Source: Galactobacter sp.
Lineage (GTDB): Bacteria; Actinomycetota; Actinomycetes; Actinomycetales; Micrococcaceae
Assembly (NCBI RefSeq): GCF_022712295.1
Contig: NZ_JALAGT010000067.1
Location: 1-15,196, forward strand
Length of the DNA: 15,196 nucleotides
Direction of reading: 5' to 3'
Shown: piece by piece, positions 1 through 5,035 of the stretch
Layout of the letters: every line of letters begins with the position of its first letter
How positions within the stretch are numbered: position 1 is the first letter of the stretch
Notes under the pieces: model-generated
What the model saw: the letters and a program-made list of their open reading frames with translations, nothing else
Databases searched by the model: none
What the model was told of the DNA's origin: nothing
Program-made: the position numbers and the translations under genes

Positions 1-712
1 GCGGTGCCTCCCCCGCGGCGAGCGCCGGGAACACGAAGAAGATCATCACCAGGAAGGCGAGCACCAGCCCGGCGATCGCTCGCACGCCCTTCCAGCGCGC
101 CACGAGGATCACCACCAGCAGGTAGATCACCGCGAGGATACCTAAGGTGAGGGTCCGGTCGTAGTCGATCATCATGCCCGTTGGCACCCCGGAATCCTCC
201 GGGAAGACCATGAAGCGGATCTTGTCTCCGGACTCCACGGGATGCCCGTCGGCGATCTCCGGCGGGACGGTCAGCGCCACCTGCCCCGACCCGTTCGGCG
301 CAGTCACGTAGGGAACGGCGCAGCCGGCGTTTCCAGTGCCCGACGACGCATCCCCCGTCCCGCTCCCATCTCCAGTGGCTCCCGGGACCGCATCGGCGCC
401 GGAGGCGCCGTTCGGAGCGGAACCCTGGCCCCCGCCGTCGGGCAGTGAATCTCCAGGCATGGAACTGCCGTCAGGGCAGACCTTGTGCTGTTCCACCCGC
501 AGGACCTTGCCCGTGGCGGTGACGGCTCCGCCGGAATCCTGGGAGTCTGAGATCTTGGGTACGTCCGAGCTCGCGGGCCAGAGCGCGATCATGGCCGCCA
601 GCAGGGCCACGCCGATCGGGATCAGGACGCAGGAGAGGACGATGTTGACGCGGCGACGCCGACCCGGGTCCGTCAGGGGTCCCGGGTCGGCGTGGCTGTG
701 GTGTTCGGTCAC
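1..712 (-). CDS. YibE/F family membrane protein (3' part beyond window)
   Basis: The reading frame starts at GTG 712-710, four bases after the TAA of the zinc-binding lipoprotein gene, and stays open for 237 codons to the window edge, so the C-terminal part is missing. Residues about 22-46 form a first membrane segment. An extracytoplasmic stretch follows, containing a Gly/Ser/Asp-rich insert (about residues 84-130) flanked by KVCPDG and GCAVP, which may form a Cys pair. Then come the segments DYDRTLTLGILAVIYLLVVI and RWKGVRAIAGLVLAFLVMI, ending FPALAAGEAP. This layout (one N-terminal TM, a small beta-type domain, a YDR motif, then a polytopic core) matches YibE/F proteins. Their biochemical function is not established. 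Tight coupling to the zinc-binding protein gene suggests co-expression under zinc control (inference). The start was chosen from spacing and the absence of an upstream in-frame start after the previous stop. Confidence 0.8.
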   Translation of the reverse strand, partial: MTEHHSHADPGPLTDPGRRRRVNIVLSCVLIPIGVALLAAMIALWPASSDVPKISDSQDSGGAVTATGKVLRVEQHKVCPDGSSMPGDSLPDGGGQGSAPNGASGADAVPGATGDGSGTGDASSGTGNAGCAVPYVTAPNGSGQVALTVPPEIADGHPVESGDKIRFMVFPEDSGVPTGMMIDYDRTLTLGILAVIYLLVVILVARWKGVRAIAGLVLAFLVMIFFVFPALAAGEAP

Positions 713-716
713 GGCC

Positions 717-1727
717 TTACTTGCTCAGCGCGTCCTTCACGGCGGTGACGTTGCCGCCCATCCACTCCACGTAGTCCTTGCCCTCCGGCAGGGTTTCGGT
801 GAAGTCGATGACCGGGATGCCCGCGTCGTCGGCGGCGTCGCGGAGCTTCTCCGTCTGATCATCGGCGGTCTGGGCGTTGTAGGCGAAGAGGCTGATGTCG
901 CCGGTCTTGATCTTCTGCAGCCCCTGGTTCAGCACCGCTGCGGGGATCTCGTCGCCCTCCTCGACGGCCTCTGAGAGCCCCTCCGGCGTGGCGTCCGTGA
1001 GTCCAGCTGCGTCCAGAAGGGAGGCGGGAACGGGCTCGGTCATCATGTAGGTCTTGTCCTTGGCGACGTCGTTGAGGGCGGTGAGGTCACCTTCGATGCC
1101 CTCGATCTTGCCCTGGAAGGCGGCTGCGTTGTCCTCGTAATCCCCCTTGTTATCGGGGTCGGCCTCGGCCAGGTCCTCTGCCAGGTGCTCGCTGACGTGG
1201 GAGACCGTGTGGGCGTTGTACCAAACGTGCTCGTTGGCCTCGCCGTGGTGGTGATGCTCGTGGTCGCCTTCCTCGGCGTGCTCCTCCGCGTCCTCCTCGT
1301 GGTCCTCTCCCCCGGTCTCCTCGAGGAAGGCGTGGTCGGAGTCCACGGCCGTGACCACGGTGGGATCGTTGTCCAGGGAATCCAGGAGTTGTTCCGCGAA
1401 TTCGTCGTAGCCACCACCGTTGATGACCACCACGTCCGCCTTGGAGAAGGCCAGCTTGTCCCGCGGTGAGGCCTCGTAGGAGTGAGGATCCTGCGAGGCG
1501 GAGTCGATGATGGAGGTGACCTCGACGTTGTCGCCGCCCACGGCCTCCGCGATGGAACCGTAGACGTCGGTGGTTGCGACGACCTTCAGCTTGCCGTCCT
1601 TGGCCTCGGCGTCGCCCGAACCACAGGCGGCCAGCCCCATCCCGGCGGCTGTCAGGATGGCGAGCACCGGGAGGATTCTGCGCCCCAGGTGTGCCGGGCG
1701 GAGCGTGGGTTCGGTGAGTGCAGACAT
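717..1727 (-). CDS. Zinc-type metal ABC transporter substrate-binding lipoprotein (ZnuA-like)
   Basis: This 336-residue protein starts at ATG 1727-1725, preceded by AGGAAG eight bases upstream. A longer in-frame extension upstream crosses the operator and is rejected. The N-terminus has RR, a hydrophobic stretch and the lipobox LAAC (Cys35), so it should be a membrane-anchored lipoprotein. Family marks are KVVATTDVYGSIAEAVGG (about 48-65), DPHSYE with metal ligand His82, a His/Glu/Asp-rich loop (about 142-167, with HEHHHH) typical of zinc-binding members, and NEHVWYN with His167. The third canonical ligand region reads TEPVPASLLDAAGL in place of the usual His-containing segment, which is the form I associate with an actinobacterial subgroup. 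The likely job is to capture Zn2+ outside the membrane for a ZnuBC-type importer. No permease or ATPase gene of that system lies in the window; the next gene downstream is YibE/F-like. Confidence 0.88.
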   Translation of the reverse strand: MSALTEPTLRPAHLGRRILPVLAILTAAGMGLAACGSGDAEAKDGKLKVVATTDVYGSIAEAVGGDNVEVTSIIDSASQDPHSYEASPRDKLAFSKADVVVINGGGYDEFAEQLLDSLDNDPTVVTAVDSDHAFLEETGGEDHEEDAEEHAEEGDHEHHHHGEANEHVWYNAHTVSHVSEHLAEDLAEADPDNKGDYEDNAAAFQGKIEGIEGDLTALNDVAKDKTYMMTEPVPASLLDAAGLTDATPEGLSEAVEEGDEIPAAVLNQGLQKIKTGDISLFAYNAQTADDQTEKLRDAADDAGIPVIDFTETLPEGKDYVEWMGGNVTAVKDALSK

Positions 1728-1766
1728 GTGGGTCTTCCTAGTCGGGCCCAGCAAGGAGCGAGCCAG

Positions 1767-1789
1767 TTGCATATGAGAATCATTTGCAA
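1767..1789 (-). promoter_or_regulatory. Zur-like operator of the zinc-binding protein gene
   Basis: A 23-bp imperfect palindrome (TTGCA-ATGA-TCAT-TGCAA pattern; 18 of 23 positions symmetrical) lies about 40 bp upstream of the start codon. On the minus strand its core reads TGCAAATGATTCTCA, close to the TGAnAATnATTnTCA form used by Zur repressors of the Fur family. A possible -10 hexamer TACAGT (minus strand, 1794-1789) abuts it, so bound repressor would cover the promoter. The position and the zinc-binding product make zinc-dependent repression likely. Another Fur-family protein cannot be ruled out. Confidence 0.78.
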
Positions 1790-1950
1790 CTGTAGTGCAT
1801 TCGTCGCTGGGATGCATACGCTCGGTCCGATCTGGACGCTCCTGTGCTCTCAATCGACCGAGAGATGCGGCACAACACCGTCCAGCTCTCCGACTCCCTC
1901 CGGCGCCACATGGCCTACGACGTCGCCGCCACAAGGACTACACTCGATTC
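1790..1950. promoter_or_regulatory. Divergent promoter region between znuA-like gene and fluoride riboswitch
   Basis: No gene is supported here. The left part carries the weak minus-strand -10 candidate described with the Zur-like operator. On the plus strand, TACACT at 1939-1944 is a plausible -10 element that would place transcription start a few bases before the fluoride aptamer at 1951. No convincing -35 hexamer is visible at normal spacing. Long open frames crossing this region are attributable to high GC. Confidence 0.4.
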
Positions 1951-2031
1951 CGGCGATGGAACTCCGCCAGGGTCGGCCGCTTCGGCGGTCCAGAACCCGA
2001 ACCGCACGCCCGTGCTGATGGCTCCTGTCCC
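1951..2031 (+). ncRNA. Fluoride riboswitch (crcB motif) aptamer
   Basis: The conserved parts of the fluoride aptamer occur in order. GGCGATGGAACTCCGCC forms P1 (1952-1955 with 1965-1968), with the GATGG loop sequence. AACCGC lies at 2000-2005. A GCAC/GTGC stem (2004-2007 with 2012-2015) is followed by the hallmark CTGATGGCTCCTG (2015-2027). The loop GGA (1958-1960) can pair with UCC (2023-2025) as the pseudoknot. An inserted hairpin sits between the two halves: GGGT/ACCC (1970-1973 with 1995-1998), then six pairs closed by a cUUCGg tetraloop (1975-1990). The aptamer lies 112 bases upstream of the first crcB start, and fluoride exporters are the canonical target, so context and motif agree. 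It should raise crcB expression when fluoride enters the cell. Confidence 0.87.
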
Positions 2032-2043
2032 TGTTCAACGAAT

Positions 2044-2063
2044 GGGGCAGGTGAGTCCTGCCC
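2044..2063 (+). promoter_or_regulatory. Expression-platform hairpin downstream of the fluoride aptamer
   Basis: GGGCAGG (2045-2051) and CCTGCCC (2057-2063) form a perfect 7-bp stem with loop TGAGT. No U-run follows, so it is not a typical intrinsic terminator. The same left arm (GGGGCAGG, 2044-2051) can instead pair over 8 bp with CCTGTCCC (2024-2031), which overlaps the 3' end of the aptamer. The two pairings are mutually exclusive, as expected of a switch. Confidence 0.5.
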
Positions 2064-2126
2064 GGAAAGGCCCGGATATGCACCAGCATCGCCCGGTGCT
2101 TGCCCTCCCCCTGCACGTGGTGGACC

Positions 2127-2153
2127 GGAAGGAGCGGCTCTCATGAGCACTCC
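2127..2153 (+). promoter_or_regulatory. Ribosome binding site of crcB1, foldable into a start-codon hairpin
   Basis: GGAAGGAG (2127-2134) lies eight bases before ATG 2143 and fixes the crcB1 start. GGAG (2131-2134) can pair with CTCC (2150-2153), and GCTC (2137-2140) with GAGC (2145-2148), which would place part of the start codon in the loop. In addition, AGGAGC (2130-2135) is perfectly complementary to GCTCCT (2021-2026), the pseudoknot strand of the upstream fluoride aptamer. Confidence 0.55.
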
Positions 2154-2637
2154 GCCTCGGTCACTCGCATATCTTTGCGTCGGAGTCGGGGCCGCCGTCG
2201 GCACCGGTCTGCGCGCCACGGCGGAACGGCTCTGGCCCGCCTCGCCAGGCGAGTGGCCCTGGAGCACCTTCATCATCAACTGCGTTGGCGCACTGCTGCT
2301 CGGGCTGCTGCAGGAACGGCTGGCCCGCGGAGCCCCGGCGCGCTGGAGAAACCTCACGAAGCTGGGCCTCGGCACCGGGGTCTTGGGCGGGTTCACCACG
2401 TATTCCACTTTTGTCATGGAAGCGCTGCAGTCCATGCGCACGGACGCACTCGTCCTGGCCTTCGCCTACCTTGGCGTGAGCGTGGTGTTGGGCGTGCTGT
2501 TTGCTCGGCTCGGCCTGGCCCTTGGTGATGCCCGACGACCCGCGTCCCACTCCCCTGGTCCCGGCGCCTCAGGCGCGGGGCGAGCGGGCGGCGAGCAGCC
2601 GCCGTCGGGCACTAGGGACGGGGGTGACTGCGCATGA
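2143..2637 (+). CDS. crcB: Fluoride channel CrcB/Fluc, first subunit
   Basis: The 164-residue product belongs to the CrcB/Fluc family of small four-helix membrane proteins that let F- leave the cell. Seen in sequence: GVGAAVGTGLR in TM1, STFIINCVGALLLGLL with the conserved Asn46, and GGFTTYSTF (82-90). The Phe box FSTF is YSTF here, so its first Phe is Tyr87 while Phe90 is kept. A Gly/Pro/Ser-rich hydrophilic tail of about 35 residues follows the last helix, making it longer than the usual 120-130 residues. The start is set by a strong RBS; a longer frame reaching to 1795 would run through the riboswitch and is rejected. Its TGA overlaps the ATG of the second crcB. It probably forms a heterodimer with the next gene product and is controlled by the upstream fluoride riboswitch. 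Confidence 0.9.
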   Translation: MSTPPRSLAYLCVGVGAAVGTGLRATAERLWPASPGEWPWSTFIINCVGALLLGLLQERLARGAPARWRNLTKLGLGTGVLGGFTTYSTFVMEALQSMRTDALVLAFAYLGVSVVLGVLFARLGLALGDARRPASHSPGPGASGAGRAGGEQPPSGTRDGGDCA

Positions 2638-2996
2638 TCTTCCTCTGCCTGTGTCTGGCCGGCGGGCTGGGTGGCGTTGCCCGCTATTGGGTGGACTCGC
2701 GCGTGAACTCGAGGCACCGCTCCGCCCTGCCGTGGGGCACCGTGGTCGTGAACGCGAGCGCGTGCCTCCTGCTGGGCCTCTTCACCGGACTGGCCATGAA
2801 TCATGGGGGCGACTGGTGGCCCGTACTCACCGTGGGCTTCACGGGAGGCTACTCGACGTTCTCCACCGCCTGCGTGGAGGCCGCCCGGCTGAGCCGTGGT
2901 GGGCATTGGGGGCTCGCTGCGGTGCAGGCGCTGGGAATGCTGGTGGTCTCGTTCGGGCTGGCCGGGCTTGGCCTCTGGCTGGGTTCATTGGTTTAA
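2634..2996 (+). CDS. crcB: Fluoride channel CrcB/Fluc, second subunit
   Basis: This 120-residue four-TM protein overlaps the first crcB by ATGA, implying translational coupling and co-assembly. Motifs: GGLGGVARYW in TM1 (classic GxxGxxxRY), WGTVVVNASACLLLG with Asn40, and TGGYSTFSTA (70-79). In this copy the first Phe of the Phe box is present (Phe76) but the second is Ala79, the reverse of the first subunit. Two-gene crcB arrangements that form heterodimers are known in Gram-positive bacteria. The length is normal for the family. The next gene on the plus side is convergent and lies 96 bp away; I see no clear terminator in that gap. Confidence 0.9.
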   Translation: MIFLCLCLAGGLGGVARYWVDSRVNSRHRSALPWGTVVVNASACLLLGLFTGLAMNHGGDWWPVLTVGFTGGYSTFSTACVEAARLSRGGHWGLAAVQALGMLVVSFGLAGLGLWLGSLV

Positions 2997-3092
2997 GGAC
3001 CCAGGATCCCTGTTCGGGCCGGGTTCGCATGGGCGGAAACGCGGCCTGGGTATGGATCGGCGAAGACGAGCGGCGCTGAGGTCGGGAGCTCT

Positions 3093-3329
3093 TCAGCGGC
3101 GGCGAACAAAAAGGTCGCCGACCTCGCAGTCCAACGCCTCGCAGATGGCCTGGAGCGTGGAGAAGCGCACCGCCTTGCCACGATCGTTCTTCAAAACAGA
3201 GAGGTTGGCGTAGGTGATGTCCACCTGCTTGGACAGCTCGGTCAGCGTCATCCCTCGCTCCTCGAGGACCTCATCCAGGCGGCAATGGATCCCGGGCTCC
3301 TCCCGGAGCACCTTGTCCCGCTTGGGCAT
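3093..3329 (-). CDS. Small Cro/CI-type HTH regulator (YozG-like)
   Basis: A 78-residue protein with an N-terminal segment and then RLDEVLEERGMTLTELSKQVDITYANLSVLKNDRGKAVRFSTLQAICEALDCEVGDLF. That is the XRE/Cro-CI helix-turn-helix fold, with the HTH at about residues 28-52 and the usual LxxICxALxCxxGDLF end. Its ATG is separated by one base from the TGA of the upstream membrane-protein gene, with GGAAGGGA about ten bases before the start, so translation is probably coupled. A frame extending 20 residues further upstream would overlap the previous gene and is not used. HTH proteins of this size are commonly paired with DUF2975 membrane proteins. It probably acts as a local transcription factor; the inverted repeat upstream of the pair is the obvious candidate operator (inference). 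Confidence 0.85.
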   Translation of the reverse strand: MPKRDKVLREEPGIHCRLDEVLEERGMTLTELSKQVDITYANLSVLKNDRGKAVRFSTLQAICEALDCEVGDLFVRRR

Positions 3330-3330
3330 C

Positions 3331-3969
3331 TCAGATGGTCCCTTCCATGTCCAGCCGAAGCTTCCTGGCTCGCAGTACCAGCCATCCACCCAGGGAGATG
3401 AGCAGGCCGAGCAGGATCATGATCCAGTCGCAATCCTGCCAGTCGGGAGCGTAGGCACTCACCCAGGTGCTGGCCTGCTCGCCATTCAAAGGCAATCCCA
3501 GGCGCTGAGCGAAAGCGTGCTGGTAGGCGGCGTTCAGTGAGGGGACGGCGATGCCAGAACCGATGGTCACGACGGCCACCACAAACAGTGAGATCACCGT
3601 TCCGAAGCCGAACTGCTTTCCGCGCAGCAGGCTCGAGGCCATGAGGATGACGGCCAGGCAGATCAGGCCACCCACAACGAACGGGAGCACTACGGCAGCC
3701 ACATGCATCCAGATCTCCGGCCCATTCTCTCCGTAGACCTCCACCCCGGAGAACCTCGCGGAGTCCGCGTCTGCGAGCGGGAGATCCGGGGCCTGGTCTT
3801 CGGGGACCAACACCGGGAACTCGACCCAGTCGCCGCCCTGCCAGTTGGAGAACTGAAACGCTCCCCACCACAGAGCGTTCAGGGCACCGAAGGCCGCTGC
3901 GACGATGACGGTGATCAGCAGAGACTTCGACACGACTTTGCCCGTTCTGGCAGATGCGGTGCGAGACAT
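3331..3969 (-). CDS. DUF2975-like four-TM membrane protein
   Basis: The 212-residue product starts at ATG 3969-3967 with AAGGAG six bases upstream; the longer frame to 4110 would cross the upstream inverted repeat. Predicted membrane segments lie at about residues 15-36, 88-110, 120-143 and 182-200. A soluble loop between the first and second is acidic and probably faces outward. The signature LLRGKQFGFGTVISLFVVAVVTIGSGIAVP resembles the central part of DUF2975 proteins, and the immediately downstream HTH gene matches the usual partner. The function of DUF2975 proteins is unknown. The pair may be a membrane-linked regulatory module, but nothing in the sequence shows the signal. Similarity to the domain was judged by eye. 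Confidence 0.7.
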   Translation of the reverse strand: MSRTASARTGKVVSKSLLITVIVAAAFGALNALWWGAFQFSNWQGGDWVEFPVLVPEDQAPDLPLADADSARFSGVEVYGENGPEIWMHVAAVVLPFVVGGLICLAVILMASSLLRGKQFGFGTVISLFVVAVVTIGSGIAVPSLNAAYQHAFAQRLGLPLNGEQASTWVSAYAPDWQDCDWIMILLGLLISLGGWLVLRARKLRLDMEGTI

Positions 3970-3999
3970 GAGAACTCCTTGAGTGCTGGCTCGAAAGCC

Positions 4000-4036
4000 C
4001 GGTATATCGACTTTCGATATACCGATAGTCGATATA
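4000..4036 (-). promoter_or_regulatory. Inverted-repeat operator upstream of the DUF2975/HTH pair
   Basis: CGGTATATCGA (4000-4010) and TCGATATACCG (4014-4024) are perfect 11-bp inverted arms around CTT. A third half-site, TCGATATA, follows at 4029-4036. The AT-rich element stands out from its GC-rich surroundings and lies 30-70 bp upstream of the start codon, where a promoter and operator would be. It most likely binds a dimeric repressor. The downstream HTH protein is a candidate; a PadR- or TetR-type regulator elsewhere is an alternative. Confidence 0.7.
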
Positions 4037-4138
4037 TTGCACCTTGGGGAGGGTCTGGTCAAGAGGGGTTCGCACCGCCCTGGGCCCACGTTCAGTCCGC
4101 GCCAAGTCATGCGGCAGTTGATCCCCGGACGACGCGTG

Positions 4139-4795
4139 TCAGTCGGTGGCCGTCTCCACCGCTTGGGCCGCGGCCTTCTTGTTCTTGTGGCGGTTCACCA
4201 GAGCGGTGATCACGATCGGCAGCACCGAGAGCAACACGATGATGATCGCGATGACGTCGATGCGTTCCTGGATGCCAGGGATGCCGCCGAGCAGAGTTCC
4301 GACGAGGGTCATGGAACCGACCCATCCTGCCGCCCCGAGAACGTTCCAGGAGATGAAGCGGCGATAGGGCATCTCGGCCATGCCTGCCACGAGCGGCACG
4401 TAGGTGCGCACAATAGGCACAAAGCGACCGAGCACCAGGGAGACACCGCCCCACTTCTCGAAGAACTTGTGGGCCTCGTCCAGGTGCGAGCTCTTGAGCA
4501 CTCGCGCGTCCGGCTTGAAGAGCCTGCGGCCGAACCTCGCTCCGAGCCAATACCCCACCTGGTCACCGAGGAACGCGGCGACGAAGGCCACCAAGGCGAT
4601 GATCCAGGGATGGATCCCGAGGCTGGGCGCCAGGATCGCGGCGGTCACCAGCAGGGAGTCACCCGGCAGGAACGGGAAGAGCACGCCGGATTCGATGAAG
4701 ATCAGAACGGCAACGCCGAGCAGGATCCAGGGGCCGAAACTGCTCAGCCAGGCTTCGGCGTCAAGCAGTCTGTGCACGGCGTCGATGAGATTCAC
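4139..4795 (-). CDS. DedA family membrane protein
   Basis: A 218-residue membrane protein starting at GTG 4795-4793, with AGGAG ten bases upstream. It carries the DedA (SNARE-associated/VTT domain) marks: ESGVLFPFLPGDSLLVTAAILA (35-56, with Glu35 and Asp46), FLGDQVGYWLGARFGRRLF (75-93) and GRFVPIVRTYVPLVAGMAEMPYRRFISWNVLGAAGW (123-158) with Arg124 and Arg130. Acidic residues and arginines at such positions are functionally important in E. coli YqjA/YghB. Two C-terminal membrane segments are followed by a basic tail. DedA proteins are implicated in membrane homeostasis and lipid (undecaprenyl-phosphate or phospholipid) translocation, and in resistance to cationic compounds; the exact substrate here is unknown. 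It appears to be a single-gene unit, since a terminator-like hairpin separates it from the upstream dehydrogenase gene. Confidence 0.9.
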   Translation of the reverse strand: MNLIDAVHRLLDAEAWLSSFGPWILLGVAVLIFIESGVLFPFLPGDSLLVTAAILAPSLGIHPWIIALVAFVAAFLGDQVGYWLGARFGRRLFKPDARVLKSSHLDEAHKFFEKWGGVSLVLGRFVPIVRTYVPLVAGMAEMPYRRFISWNVLGAAGWVGSMTLVGTLLGGIPGIQERIDVIAIIIVLLSVLPIVITALVNRHKNKKAAAQAVETATD

Positions 4796-4873
4796 GGGTT
4801 ATTGCTCCTGAGGTCACGGTCCGGGTGGCGCGGAATGCGGCTTGACCGACGCCTACTAGGTTCCCACGTTTAC

Positions 4874-4893
4874 CCGTGAGCCCGCCGTGAGCC
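4874..4893. repeat. Short tandem direct repeat in the dedA leader region
   Basis: CCGTGAGCC occurs at 4874-4882 and again at 4885-4893, an 11-bp period close to one helical turn, about 80-100 bp upstream of the dedA start. Such phased repeats can be activator or response-regulator sites, but two 9-mers in GC-rich DNA are weak evidence. Confidence 0.3.
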
Positions 4894-4960
4894 AGGTAGC
4901 GGCGGACCATGTGCCGCTCACCACAGCAGTGTCCACCCAGCACAGCGTCGGTCGAAAACC

Positions 4961-5000
4961 ACAACGTCGGCGCGGAGTGAGCACTCCACGCCGACGCTGT
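4961..5000 (-). terminator. Intrinsic terminator after benzaldehyde dehydrogenase gene
   Basis: The dehydrogenase stop is followed by a strong hairpin: CGTCGGCG C GGAGTG, loop AG, CACTCC A CGCCGACG (4965-4996), extended by ACA/TGT on either side of one more mismatch. On the minus strand it is followed by GTGGTTTTCGAC, a short U-run. It should end the decarboxylase-dehydrogenase transcript before dedA. Extra copies of CGTCGG/CCGACG at 4945 and 5010 allow alternative foldings. Confidence 0.7.
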
Positions 5001-5035
5001 GCGGATCGACCGACGTCATGCGCCGGAGGGCCGGA

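Noticed and set aside
1795..2142. In-frame N-terminal extension of crcB1 (to give a 280-residue protein)
   Set aside because: The added part translates through the promoter and the fluoride aptamer, has low-complexity Arg/Pro-rich sequence, and crcB1 has its own strong ribosome site at 2127-2134.
2997..3092. Possible terminator between the convergent crcB2 and HTH genes
   Set aside because: Only distant, weak complementarities (CCCAGG with CCTGGG) are visible, with no compact hairpin or U-run.
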